NCBI GenBank assembly: GCA_947258905.1
Contig: CAMYKF010000006.1
Span: 1 to 11,803, forward strand
DNA from: an uncultured Pirellulaceae bacterium
Lineage (GTDB): Bacteria > Planctomycetota > Planctomycetia > Pirellulales > Pirellulaceae
Direction: 5' to 3'
Length of the DNA: 11,803 bases
The position numbers were made by a program, and so were the translations under genes. The first letter of the stretch is position 1; every line of letters starts with the position of its first letter. Shown in pieces: positions 1 through 6,804 of the stretch. The notes below the pieces were generated by a model. That model was not told the origin of the DNA. It ran no database searches and worked only from the letters and a program-made list of their open reading frames with translations.

Positions 1-561
1 TTTGCCCTGGGCGACCTCGACCTCAAAATCGTGCTCGCCGAGTTTACGGATCCGTTGGACCTCCGTCCCTTCTTTGATCTTGAGCTGTTGTTCACGGATG
101 GTCGCATCGACCATGGCCAAGAATTCGGATTTTTCTCGATCGCCCTCCACCGGCAGGGCGCTGTGATTGGTCAGGTGCCGCGGCTCAGAGTAGACCTTTT
201 TGCCCGGCGGAAAACCTCGGACGGTGTTGGCTGCGCGGGAACGCTCTAAGACGACGTATTTGAGCTGGCGCCGCTCCGCCTCCACGGCTGCCGACAGCCC
301 CGCGGGGCCGCCGCCGACGATCACCAGATCCAGCTGTCCGTTGTCGCCCGCCGTGCGCTGGAAGGCACCCTTCCGCTCCATCCGCTCAATGACTTCCACA
401 CCCTGGTTGGCCGCGATCTTGACCAGGGGCACCCCCGTCACATCGCCAATCACGTAGATGCCGCGGACGCTGGACTGAAAATTAGCATCGATAATGGGCA
501 GTATTTCCTGCGGCGGTACGGTTGCCAGATAGCCCCGCTGGTTGTGGGTGTTGCTCGGCAC
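1..561 (-). CDS. FAD/NAD(P)-dependent oxidoreductase (thioredoxin-reductase-like), 3' part outside window
   Basis: Minus-strand reading frame of 187 codons, open at the left edge. A classical FAD dinucleotide-binding fingerprint, VIVGGGPAGLSAAVEAE, lies at residues 80-96 and is followed by an acidic end of the second strand (VVLER). This is typical of the pyridine-nucleotide disulfide reductase / thioredoxin-reductase superfamily. Before it, residues 34-55 read GIYVIGDVTGVPLVK and following, which resembles the C-terminal 'GD' FAD-contact motif of the same superfamily. The protein therefore starts with what looks like the tail of one oxidoreductase module and continues into a fresh Rossmann fold. 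The only possible start is GTG at 561, with a GAGAGG-like ribosome site about 6 bases upstream; an in-frame TAG sits at 603-601. Either this is the real short N-terminal extension of a planctomycete family, or the front module has been lost. Substrate unknown; a cytoplasmic redox enzyme is expected. Confidence 0.8.
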   Translation of the reverse strand, partial: MPSNTHNQRGYLATVPPQEILPIIDANFQSSVRGIYVIGDVTGVPLVKIAANQGVEVIERMERKGAFQRTAGDNGQLDLVIVGGGPAGLSAAVEAERRQLKYVVLERSRAANTVRGFPPGKKVYSEPRHLTNHSALPVEGDREKSEFLAMVDATIREQQLKIKEGTEVQRIRKLGEHDFEVEVAQGK

Positions 562-691
562 GACGCCCTCTCGGAAAGTCCATTTAGAAGCTTGTGTTTT
601 CTAAACGCCACACTATTTTAGGCAGCATGTTGCCCACCATCATCACGAATTAAGGTATCTTTTTCATGGACGCCGAAATTGCTTCTCAAAT

Positions 692-1105
692 ATGCTCCTC
701 TTATCCTTCTGCCTTGAGTCTAACCTGGTGTCTCAGCTTTACCAACTCGAACCGACATTCTTTTCGGCGATCGCGGTCGTGCTGGGCCTGTTGTTGGCGG
801 GTCGGGCACTTACGCTCGCCTGCTCTATTTGTTCCATCAGGCCTCCCAGCTACTGGCAAGCCATCAACGCCCTGATTGTCATAGGTGCCGCCAATGTGTG
901 CTGGTACTACGGCTATGATCTTTATCATACGCAGGTGGGACTGATCACGCACCTGCTGGTGCCGATGCTGATTACAGTCGTCTTGCTGGCCATCAGCCTG
1001 TCCACCGATCTCTGCTCAGCACTGCTGGTGGCCAGCGTCCAGGTATGCCTGTGCGGCCTGATGTATCTCTTCCTGAACCTGCTGGGTGGCTACCTGCCGG
1101 GCTGA
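692..1105 (+). CDS. Small hypothetical membrane protein (about four transmembrane helices)
   Basis: A 137-residue product that is hydrophobic over most of its length. Likely membrane segments lie near residues 22-44, 55-75, 85-105 and 110-132, with a short polar stretch (SIRPPSYWQ) between the first two. No family or catalytic motif was recognised. The start is uncertain: ATG 692 has no clear ribosome site, GTG 728 (before SQLYQLEP) is an alternative, and ATG 666, which has an AAGG at a suitable distance, is in another frame. A frameshift near the 5' end therefore cannot be excluded. It is divergent from the oxidoreductase on its left and convergent with the Cys-rich protein gene on its right. 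Planctomycetes carry many such short inner-membrane proteins; I make no functional claim. Confidence 0.65.
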   Translation: MLLLSFCLESNLVSQLYQLEPTFFSAIAVVLGLLLAGRALTLACSICSIRPPSYWQAINALIVIGAANVCWYYGYDLYHTQVGLITHLLVPMLITVVLLAISLSTDLCSALLVASVQVCLCGLMYLFLNLLGGYLPG

Positions 1106-1163
1106 ATCGCTGCACTTCCCGGGATAGCGTCCGCCATCTCAGAAAGGAAAAAAGAGACAAAAA

Positions 1164-1198
1164 TAGCCCCTGACCAAGCTGCGCTTGATCAGGGGCTA
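1164..1198 (-). terminator. Rho-independent terminator for the minus-strand porin/Cys-rich transcript
   Basis: Stem arms 1164-1179 and 1183-1198 pair over 16 positions with one mismatch around a 3-base loop (1180-1182). Read on the minus strand, the hairpin is followed by TTTTTGTCTCTTTTTT (complement of 1147-1163), a good U-tract. On the plus strand no T-run follows, so it serves genes read leftwards. It lies about 170 bases past the stop codon of the Cys-rich protein gene. Confidence 0.85.
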
Positions 1199-1369
1199 GA
1201 GACCTGATTGGAGAGCATGTTCTACAGCAACATTGGAAAATGCAGGGTTGTGTCTCCGGGTCGCGTAGCTCCCCTCGGTTTGCGCGGGGGCGACAATCAC
1301 AGATTTTGGTAAGCTGTTCTATCCGGAAGCAGTGCCCACTGTGGTTCGTGGATAACTTCCTCGCTGCAA
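1199..1369. other. 3' untranslated spacer with a second possible stem
   Basis: No gene is supported here. The stretch is probably the 3' untranslated part of the Cys-rich protein transcript. GTCGC (1260-1264) can pair with GCGAC (1290-1294), and an inner CCCC/GGGG pairing is possible across a bulge. No T-run follows it, so it is not a second terminator. Confidence 0.3.
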
Positions 1370-2158
1370 TCAATCCTCGGCCGTGAGGATTTCCGACAAC
1401 AGCTTCGTCCAGGATTGCTGAGATGGTGCGGCTGCGACCGTCTCCTCGGCTGAAGTCAGCTGGACGTCGGTGGCCGCCGGACTGGCATCCGCGCAGCAAT
1501 TGTGGCCACAGCCGGGGCAGCAGTTGCCTCTTTTTCCACGATACCGACCCTGGCCCGAGCGGACGCACTTGACTTCCCACTCATAACCACATTCTTCACA
1601 TTTGTATTCGTGCTTTTCGAGCACGTTGATGCAGCGTACCCGACCACACTTGGGAGGGGCGCCAGCACAGCAGCTTCCGCTGGAGCAGCAATCGTCGCCC
1701 GTGCAGGTGTCGCAGCAAGCGTCGCCACCGGAACCTTTCGGGTGCCTCCAATTGCACTGAAAGCGGAACCCGGGGATGCAAACCATTTTGGGAGTCACCT
1801 TCCAGCAATGCTTTTTGACCTCTGCGATGACTTTTTTAGGGCAGCATACGGCCTTGCCGCAGCAGGATCCGTGGCAGCCCGAGCCGTTGCCGCAACAACC
1901 GTCCGCAGCGGAGCAGCTTGGTTCACAGCAGGCATCCGTACAGCCGGTGGGAGTCACCTGAGCGTCTTGCTCCAGGGCAGTTCCAGCCGTCTGGGCGGGG
2001 GTGGCCTGCTGCTCGGCGGGGGCCAGTGATTCTTGCGGGGCGACGGAATTTGGCAGTGCGAGTTGCGTGTCGGCCCAGAGCTGTGTGCCGCCGACCAGGC
2101 CCAGGCAACTGATGCTTGCCATCACCGCCAGGGCCAGCTTGAGATATCGGTTGGTCAT
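1370..2158 (-). CDS. Secreted cysteine-rich protein with zinc-ribbon-like C-terminal part
   Basis: A 262-residue protein with a clear signal peptide (MTNRYLKLALAVMASISCLG, cleavage expected after LWA, residue 29). After a Pro/Ala/Gln linker comes a Cys-rich body (residues 73-222) with about 30 cysteines, many as CC pairs. CEECG (187-191) and CCPGCG (213-218) make a CxxC...CxxC arrangement like a zinc ribbon. A segment ending in VLEKHEYKCEEC resembles Cys/Lys-rich exported proteins common in planctomycetes. ATG 2158 was chosen over the longer in-frame ATG at 2350 because the signal peptide begins there and AAGGA lies at a good distance upstream; the longer form would run into the porin gene. 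It lies 85 bp downstream of the porin on the same strand and is probably co-transcribed. Function unknown; a disulfide-bonded or metal-binding envelope protein is inferred. Confidence 0.85.
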   Translation of the reverse strand: MTNRYLKLALAVMASISCLGLVGGTQLWADTQLALPNSVAPQESLAPAEQQATPAQTAGTALEQDAQVTPTGCTDACCEPSCSAADGCCGNGSGCHGSCCGKAVCCPKKVIAEVKKHCWKVTPKMVCIPGFRFQCNWRHPKGSGGDACCDTCTGDDCCSSGSCCAGAPPKCGRVRCINVLEKHEYKCEECGYEWEVKCVRSGQGRYRGKRGNCCPGCGHNCCADASPAATDVQLTSAEETVAAAPSQQSWTKLLSEILTAED

Positions 2159-2243
2159 TGGTTCTATCCTTATATGTTGTAGTATTTGATTGGTAGAAGT
2201 CAGCGGATGCCAGGAAGTTGGGTACCTCCCGGGCCACGGATCT

Positions 2244-3857
2244 CTAAAAGTCCACCATGAATCGCATGCCGAGAATGGTGTAGTCACCCGACAGAATCGT
2301 GCCGGGGGCCGTGACACCCGTGGTGAGGTTTCTCGTATTGTCGCCATCACTTACGGCAGCATCGTCAATGTCGCCGTAGATGGCGTTGAATTGCATGCGG
2401 GCATAGGCGTTCCAATACCAATTGAGCCCAAAGGTGTGGCTCATGCCGCGACCACCGAAGATGTTGTCGTCATTGAAGTCGGCGTAGGACGCGCGGTAGG
2501 CCAGCTGCCAGGCTCCCTTGCCACCTCGCACGCCGTCGCAGCAGGTATCCACGAGGAAGAAATTTTCCAGCGGTTTGATCCGATCCAGCGTGCCCGAGGA
2601 TCGCTTCCAGGGCATGTGTTCGCCCGTCAAGAAGTAGGAAAAATAGAGGTAAGCACCATGAAAATCCAGATCCGAGTCTCCCCCGGGCGTGCCAGGATCG
2701 CGCTCTAGCCAGATGTTTTGATACTCACCCACGATTTGCAACGCGCCGAAGTTCCAGACATTCTCCAGGCCCAGTAGCTTGTAGTTGTCGGCACCGGCAA
2801 TACGTCCCGTGCTCAACCAGTGCTCCGCGGCGCGTGCTTCTGGACGATGTCGGAAGCGGGCTTCGTTGTCGGCAATGCTGGCAACGCCCGAGCCATCGGG
2901 TTCGGCATAACTTCCAGAAATCGCCCAGTGCCCATACCCACGACCGCCCGAAGCTTCGTCGTACCAAAAAGTATTCGCCAAGCGACCGGCGAATTCCGCT
3001 TGCCAGTGATCACCAATGTAGTTGCCTTCATCTTGGATCAACCGCTGGTTGAAGACACCATAACGCCAGTTCCAGTTTTCGTTTTCCGAGACGCCGTAGG
3101 ATTGCAGGCCGAAACGGCGGGCGTCCTGGTTGACGGACTCGATGACAAAAGGCCGTTCCATGAAGACGTTGTAGCGACTACTGTTGAGATGATCCAAGCC
3201 GTAAGGACGTTTTTGATTGCCCAGCAGCACGGTTTGCAAGAAGGGTACTTCCTTCCAACCAAAATAGGCATCACGGAATTCGGAATTATTGCCGCCCGCG
3301 AATTCCATTTCAACTTTGTAAACCATGGTTTTCCAGAGATTGCCCTTCACACCGAACCGCAGGCGGCGGAAACCAACGCGGTCTTGCGGGGTGATGGTGG
3401 GATCGCCGGAGTCGAACGTATTGGTGGCCGCGTCACTCTGCGGGAAACCCCACACGTCCGCGTGGATACGTCCATTGACTTTCATCGTGGCTTCACCGTG
3501 ACCGGACGCAGCCAAGGTTTTTAGCTTTTTCTTGAGATCCTTGTTTTGATCCGCCAGTTTTTCGTAGCCGTCCGCCATGTCGGAGTAATTGCCTTCGAGC
3601 TTGGCCATGCGTTCTTCCAATGTCAGCTCGGTTTCGTCAGGCTGTTCCTCCTGGCCCAAGAAGTTGTAAAATGCAACCGGCTGGGCCGTGTCGGTGGCAG
3701 AGGATATCCCCGGGGGGGGATCTTCCGGCTGTGCTGCCACAGCAGCATCGGAAAAGGGCGTAGTCAGGGTGAGGCCTGCCAGCAACCACACAAATTGCCG
3801 CAGGCAAGCTGCCTGCACTCGGCTATACGGCACACGATTTATGCTCAATTTGTTCAC
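2244..3857 (-). CDS. OprO/OprP-type outer-membrane porin
   Basis: A 537-residue product from GTG 3857. An N-terminal signal peptide ends near AAVAA (residue 42), a Pro-rich linker follows, then a short coiled coil (about 75-116, LEERMAKLEGNYSD and onwards) as seen in trimeric porins. The rest is a beta-barrel-like sequence with alternating aromatic strands: NGRIHADVWGF, VGFRRLRFGVKGNL, YKVEMEFAGGN, FRDAYFGWKEVPFLQTVLLG, KRPYGLDHL. These are hallmarks of the phosphate-selective porin O/P family. It ends MRFMVDF, with the terminal Phe used for BAM-dependent insertion. GTG 3857 has AAAGGG 8 bases upstream and starts directly before the signal peptide; an in-frame ATG at 3971 would add a 38-residue non-signal extension. 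Phosphate or polyphosphate uptake is the family precedent, but substrate is often not phosphate in distant members, and I see no convincing Pho box upstream. Confidence 0.88.
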   Translation of the reverse strand: MNKLSINRVPYSRVQAACLRQFVWLLAGLTLTTPFSDAAVAAQPEDPPPGISSATDTAQPVAFYNFLGQEEQPDETELTLEERMAKLEGNYSDMADGYEKLADQNKDLKKKLKTLAASGHGEATMKVNGRIHADVWGFPQSDAATNTFDSGDPTITPQDRVGFRRLRFGVKGNLWKTMVYKVEMEFAGGNNSEFRDAYFGWKEVPFLQTVLLGNQKRPYGLDHLNSSRYNVFMERPFVIESVNQDARRFGLQSYGVSENENWNWRYGVFNQRLIQDEGNYIGDHWQAEFAGRLANTFWYDEASGGRGYGHWAISGSYAEPDGSGVASIADNEARFRHRPEARAAEHWLSTGRIAGADNYKLLGLENVWNFGALQIVGEYQNIWLERDPGTPGGDSDLDFHGAYLYFSYFLTGEHMPWKRSSGTLDRIKPLENFFLVDTCCDGVRGGKGAWQLAYRASYADFNDDNIFGGRGMSHTFGLNWYWNAYARMQFNAIYGDIDDAAVSDGDNTRNLTTGVTAPGTILSGDYTILGMRFMVDF

Positions 3858-4292
3858 AACGACCACCCTTTTTGAAATTCCAGTTATTGGATGCCAGTGT
3901 TCAGGGCTGGGAATAAGAACCGATCGCGGCAAAGGCGTTGGTGTTGATCGGTTTGTGCCCATTCCAAGCACAGGCTAGGATTTGCAGGCTAGACTGCAAG
4001 TAAATACTATCCGTACTGCCCGGATTCTCCCCCATCTGCCGGTTAGCACGGTTCCACCACTGGTATCGGAGAAGATGGGGGCACGTTGTGATGGTGAAAC
4101 GGAATCTAACGCGAAAGTATGAGTGAAGATTGTGTTAATACGCTGAGGAATCGGCATAACCGGAATAATCGGTAGTTTTGCCAAGCTTGGCGGAATGCAT
4201 GAGAGCCAATTCCAGAACGACGCTGGAGATTTCCAGAAAATGATAGGAATTTTGATTTCCAGCCAGTCTACCAGGGAGAATCCCTAATTTTG
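3858..4292. other. Long spacer upstream of porin with inverted and direct repeats
   Basis: No gene is supported. On the minus strand it must hold the porin promoter and leader. Visible structure: an 8-bp inverted repeat AACCGATC (3918-3925) / GATCGGTT (3946-3953) that would form a leader stem; two direct copies of CAGGCTAG (3971-3978 and 3985-3992); TTGCAG (3982-3987) / CTGCAA (3994-3999) inverted around 6 bases; and CCCCCATCT (4029-4037) / AGATGGGGG (4073-4081). None is followed by a T-run. They are candidate operators or leader structures only. Confidence 0.35.
3971..3999. promoter_or_regulatory. Candidate operator: overlapping direct and inverted repeats upstream of porin
   Basis: CAGGCTAG occurs twice with a 14-base period, and the second copy is embedded in the dyad TTGCAG-N6-CTGCAA. 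It lies 114-142 bases before the porin start, a position suited to regulator binding. The spacing does not fit a standard Pho box (11-base period of CTGTCAT-like half sites). Sequence-only inference. Confidence 0.25.
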
Positions 4293-4398
4293 GGGTGCGA
4301 GTGGTGCCGAGGCAGCGTGGATGCCCTGGCACACACGCATGCCCCGGGTGCGAGTGGTGCCGAGGCAGCGTGGATGCCCTGGCACACACGCATGCCCC
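4293..4398. repeat. Perfect 53-bp tandem duplication with an internal hairpin in each unit
   Basis: Unit 1 (4293-4345) and unit 2 (4346-4398) are identical over 53 bases, beginning GGGTGCGAGTGGTGCC and ending ACACGCATGCCCC. In each unit GTGCCGAGGCA (4304-4314; 4357-4367) can pair with TGCCCTGGCAC (4322-4332; 4375-4385) around a 7-base loop, with one mismatch and one wobble. It sits 66 bases beyond the stop of the TMEM175 gene, in the 3' region of that operon. It has the look of a dispersed palindromic repeat family (REP/MITE-like) present as a tandem pair. Open frames through it exist in several phases but none looks like a protein. Confidence 0.9.
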
Positions 4399-4463
4399 AA
4401 TGCGGACTTGTCGTCGAAAGGATCAACCAATTCGAGTCTGCTGGATCGCGAGCGCCAGCGGCG

Positions 4464-5120
4464 TTAATCATCGACGGCCGGGGCGGCTTGCCAACCCTGG
4501 TCAATGGTGCGTTGCGAAATGTAAAAGACAGGAATTGACAACAGGATGAGTCGGGCGAGTGAAATGCTGAGGAAGGAGCATCCGATGGCGATCAGACACA
4601 GGGCGGGTGCTATCATCAGCCGCCGTGTCATGCTCTGCAGTACTGCGGTCGCTATGTGCGGATGAATCAGACGGTGATTCCAGGTAGCGTACAACCAGAC
4701 AACTAGCAACGACAAGCCACACAGGAACAGGGAAAAACCGTAAAACACCATCGCCAGTTCATCGTGCCGGTACGCCGCCTGGAGCCCGGTCGGGAAAGGG
4801 ACGAATGTTAGGCACAGTAAGAAGAGACCGTTCAGGGCGACCAGCACCCGCGTCGCGCGGTTCAAAAAATGAAAGATCGCATAGTGCTCCAACCAGAAGG
4901 TGCCGATCACCACAAAGCTGACCACGTAACCCATGGTAGGATGCAGCGACTCACGAACATAGTTGACCAGCTGGCTGGGGTTCACTTCGTGTACCGAGGG
5001 CACTTCCAGTCCCAGCACCAGGATCGTGATCGCAATGGCGATCACGCCGTCGCTGAAAGCGGCCAAACGATCGAGTTTGAATCCGCAGTGCACAGGATCG
5101 CTCGATGAGCCGTCGGACAT
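4464..5120 (-). CDS. TMEM175-family potassium channel (DUF1211)
   Basis: A 218-residue integral membrane protein. The first membrane helix carries the family signature R-x3-FSDGV (R18, F22-S23-D24-G25-V26) in RLAAFSDGVIAIAITILVL, which lines the pore in TMEM175 channels. About six membrane helices follow (28-40, 63-80, 92-112, 124-145, 170-187 and 188-205 roughly), matching the single-repeat bacterial form that assembles as a tetramer; the animal protein has two repeats. Bacterial members are K+-selective leak channels; the mammalian protein also conducts protons. ATG 5120 has AGGA about 10 bases upstream and begins 17 bp after the stop of glutamate decarboxylase, so the two are very likely one transcript. 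That pairing suggests a role in ion or pH balance along with glutamate decarboxylation, which is an inference. Confidence 0.9.
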   Translation of the reverse strand: MSDGSSSDPVHCGFKLDRLAAFSDGVIAIAITILVLGLEVPSVHEVNPSQLVNYVRESLHPTMGYVVSFVVIGTFWLEHYAIFHFLNRATRVLVALNGLFLLCLTFVPFPTGLQAAYRHDELAMVFYGFSLFLCGLSLLVVWLYATWNHRLIHPHIATAVLQSMTRRLMIAPALCLIAIGCSFLSISLARLILLSIPVFYISQRTIDQGWQAAPAVDD

Positions 5121-5137
5121 GGTTATAAAATCCTGTT

Positions 5138-6535
5138 CTAGTGATGGAAACCCGATGCCTCGGCGGCCGTTGTCTGGGATTGGACTGGATGCTGTTTGAA
5201 GTAGTCGATCGCTCGCTGCATATCGTCTACCAACAGCAGGCCCAGATCGCGGCTGACACCGTGTCGCACCAGAATCCGCTGAATTGCAAGATCCTGGACG
5301 TTGGCCGGCAGCGCATACGCGGGCACTTGCCAGCCGCGGCCGCGCTGCGGATCGGCAAAGTCAGAAAGACTGAATCCCGGGTCCACGCCGTCGTGCATCT
5401 TCCAGCAGAGCGCCGGAATGCCTGCGTCCATCTGGCCATCGTAGATAATCTCGAACGGGCCCAGTTTGGCGATCTCGGCCGAGAGGAACTTCGCCGTGTC
5501 GTAGCAAGCCGTGTGGAGCTTGCGATAGCCCGCGCGGCCCAGGCGCAGGAAGTTGTAGTACTGGCACATGATCTGACCGCCCGGCCGAGAGAAGTTCAGC
5601 GCGATGTCGCGCATGTTGCCGCCCAGGTAATTGACCCAAAAAACCTCTTCCTCGGGCAGATCCTGCTCCTCGCGCCAAATCGCCCAGCCGACACCGAGCG
5701 GGGACAAGCCGAACTTGTGCCCGGAGGCGTTAATCGACTTGACGCGGGGAATGCGGAAATCCCACTCCAGATCGGGGGCGCAAAACGGCGCCAGGAATCC
5801 GCCGCTGGCGCCATCGACGTGCATGCGAATGTCCAGCCCGCTGTCCTGCTCCAGTTTGTCCAAGGCTTCCGCCACCGCCTGGACCGGCTCGTATTGGCAG
5901 GTGAACGTGACGCCCAAGGTCGGCACCACGCCAATCGTGTTTTCGTCGACGCGCCGGAGCACTTCTTCGGGGGTCATGATCAGCCGGTCATGTTCCATTG
6001 GGATTTCGCGATGTTCGATGTCCCAATAGCGAGTGAACTTGTGCCAGCAGATTTGCACCGGGCCAGTGACCAGGTTGGGTTTGTCGATCGCTTTGCCCTC
6101 GGCCTTGCGTTTCTTCTCCCAGGCCCGTTTCATCGCCATCCCGCCAAGCATGGCTGCTTCACTGGAGCCGGTGGTCGAGCACCCGACCGTGTTGGCGGCC
6201 TCCGGCGAGTTCCAGAGATCGGCAAGCATATGGACACAGCGGCCCTCGATCTCCGCCGTCTGCGGATACTCGTCCTTGTCGATCATGTTCTTGTCCATGC
6301 ACTCGTCCATCAGTTGATGGATTTCGGGTTCCGCCCAGGTCTGACAAAAGGTGGCCAGGTTCTGCCTGGAATTCCCGTCGAGCATGAGTTCATCGTGGAC
6401 AACCTGGTAGGCATGACGTGGATCTTGTTCGGTTTCCGGGAACTTGTACTTGGGCAAGGCAACCGAAACATCGGACGACGCATAGACTTCGTCGTCGATC
6501 ATATCGCGTATGGAATCTTTGCTGTGCAGAGGCAT
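5138..6535 (-). CDS. gadB: Glutamate decarboxylase (PLP-dependent, GadA/GadB type)
   Basis: A 465-residue enzyme, almost the same length as E. coli GadB (466). It converts L-glutamate to 4-aminobutyrate plus CO2, consuming a cytoplasmic proton. Visible landmarks: the cofactor phosphate-binding loop GCSTTGSSEA (118-127), HVDGASGG with the pyridine-nitrogen Asp (D241), and SINASGHKFG with the Schiff-base lysine K274 (E. coli K276). The group-II decarboxylase fold is intact with no stop or frameshift. The C-terminus ends SGFHH; E. coli GadB ends with a penultimate His (H465) that closes the active site at neutral pH, and a His is in the same place here (H464). ATG 6535 has an AGGAG ribosome site 6-7 bases upstream. 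It is preceded by a small secreted-peptide gene (51 bp gap) and followed by a TMEM175 channel (17 bp gap). No gadC antiporter lies in the window, so GABA export or catabolism must be encoded elsewhere. Confidence 0.96.
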   Translation of the reverse strand: MPLHSKDSIRDMIDDEVYASSDVSVALPKYKFPETEQDPRHAYQVVHDELMLDGNSRQNLATFCQTWAEPEIHQLMDECMDKNMIDKDEYPQTAEIEGRCVHMLADLWNSPEAANTVGCSTTGSSEAAMLGGMAMKRAWEKKRKAEGKAIDKPNLVTGPVQICWHKFTRYWDIEHREIPMEHDRLIMTPEEVLRRVDENTIGVVPTLGVTFTCQYEPVQAVAEALDKLEQDSGLDIRMHVDGASGGFLAPFCAPDLEWDFRIPRVKSINASGHKFGLSPLGVGWAIWREEQDLPEEEVFWVNYLGGNMRDIALNFSRPGGQIMCQYYNFLRLGRAGYRKLHTACYDTAKFLSAEIAKLGPFEIIYDGQMDAGIPALCWKMHDGVDPGFSLSDFADPQRGRGWQVPAYALPANVQDLAIQRILVRHGVSRDLGLLLVDDMQRAIDYFKQHPVQSQTTAAEASGFHH

Positions 6536-6586
6536 CTGTGTCTCCTAAGTGGAAGAAGGTCTTTCGTCGGGGCAGGGCCGTCCTTG

Positions 6587-6700
6587 CTACTCCTCCGGTT
6601 GCGATTTCTGTGATGAGTCTTCGTCTTGCGCGAGGCTTGTAGCGACCAACGTGGTCAGGAGGGCCCAGGGAAGCACGAGATTTTTCTTTTTCGCAAGCAT
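6587..6700 (-). CDS. 37-residue secreted peptide upstream of glutamate decarboxylase
   Basis: A short minus-strand frame from ATG 6700 to TAG 6587 that looks like a real exported peptide. It has a basic start (MLAKKKN), a hydrophobic core (LVLPWALLTTLVATSLA), and a probable cleavage after SLA (residue 24), leaving a 13-residue polar, acidic tail (QDEDSSQKSQPEE). A GGAAG ribosome site lies about 8 bases before the ATG. It ends 51 bp before the decarboxylase start on the same strand and no terminator lies between them. It could be a lead gene of the operon, a leader peptide tuning gadB translation, or a signal-anchored micro-protein. No known family was recognised; the case rests on signal-peptide structure, ribosome site and position. 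Confidence 0.6.
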   Translation of the reverse strand: MLAKKKNLVLPWALLTTLVATSLAQDEDSSQKSQPEE

Positions 6701-6804
6701 GGAGTTTTCTTCCTTCGTTGAGTTTTCCGCCTTTAGGCGTTGGGCAGATGAGAACTTACCCATCGACAGCCCAATGGATTGGCTTCGCTGGGATTTTTGA
6801 TCAC

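Noticed and set aside
1164..1198. Terminator for the plus-strand membrane protein gene
   Set aside because: The hairpin has its U-tract only on the minus strand; plus-strand sequence after it is GAGACCTGATTGG.
1502..2029. 175-codon plus-strand Ala-rich frame
   Set aside because: Antisense of the Cys-rich protein; alternating Ala/Gly composition comes from reading TGC/TGT-rich DNA backwards.
2820..3524. 234-codon plus-strand frame, with 2190-2708 (172 codons)
   Set aside because: Both are opposite the porin gene, whose signal peptide, coiled coil, barrel strands and terminal Phe are intact.
3858..3971. Longer porin start at ATG 3971
   Set aside because: It would place 38 polar residues before the signal peptide; GTG 3857 has a well-placed AAAGGG and directly precedes the signal sequence.
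3858..4081. Pho box upstream of the porin
   Set aside because: No pair of CTGTCAT-like half sites with an 11-base period was found; the direct repeat seen has a 14-base period and different sequence.
4293..4398. CRISPR array
   Set aside because: The two units abut with no unique spacer and are longer than normal CRISPR repeats; no cas gene is present.
4290..4549. Short open frames through the 53-bp tandem repeat in several phases
   Set aside because: The repeat length is not a multiple of three, so the same DNA is read in different phases in each unit; no ribosome site or domain supports a protein.
5141..6613. 490-codon open frame on the plus strand opposite glutamate decarboxylase
   Set aside because: It is the antisense shadow of a fully conserved PLP enzyme; the translation has no recognisable domain and the minus strand explains every base.
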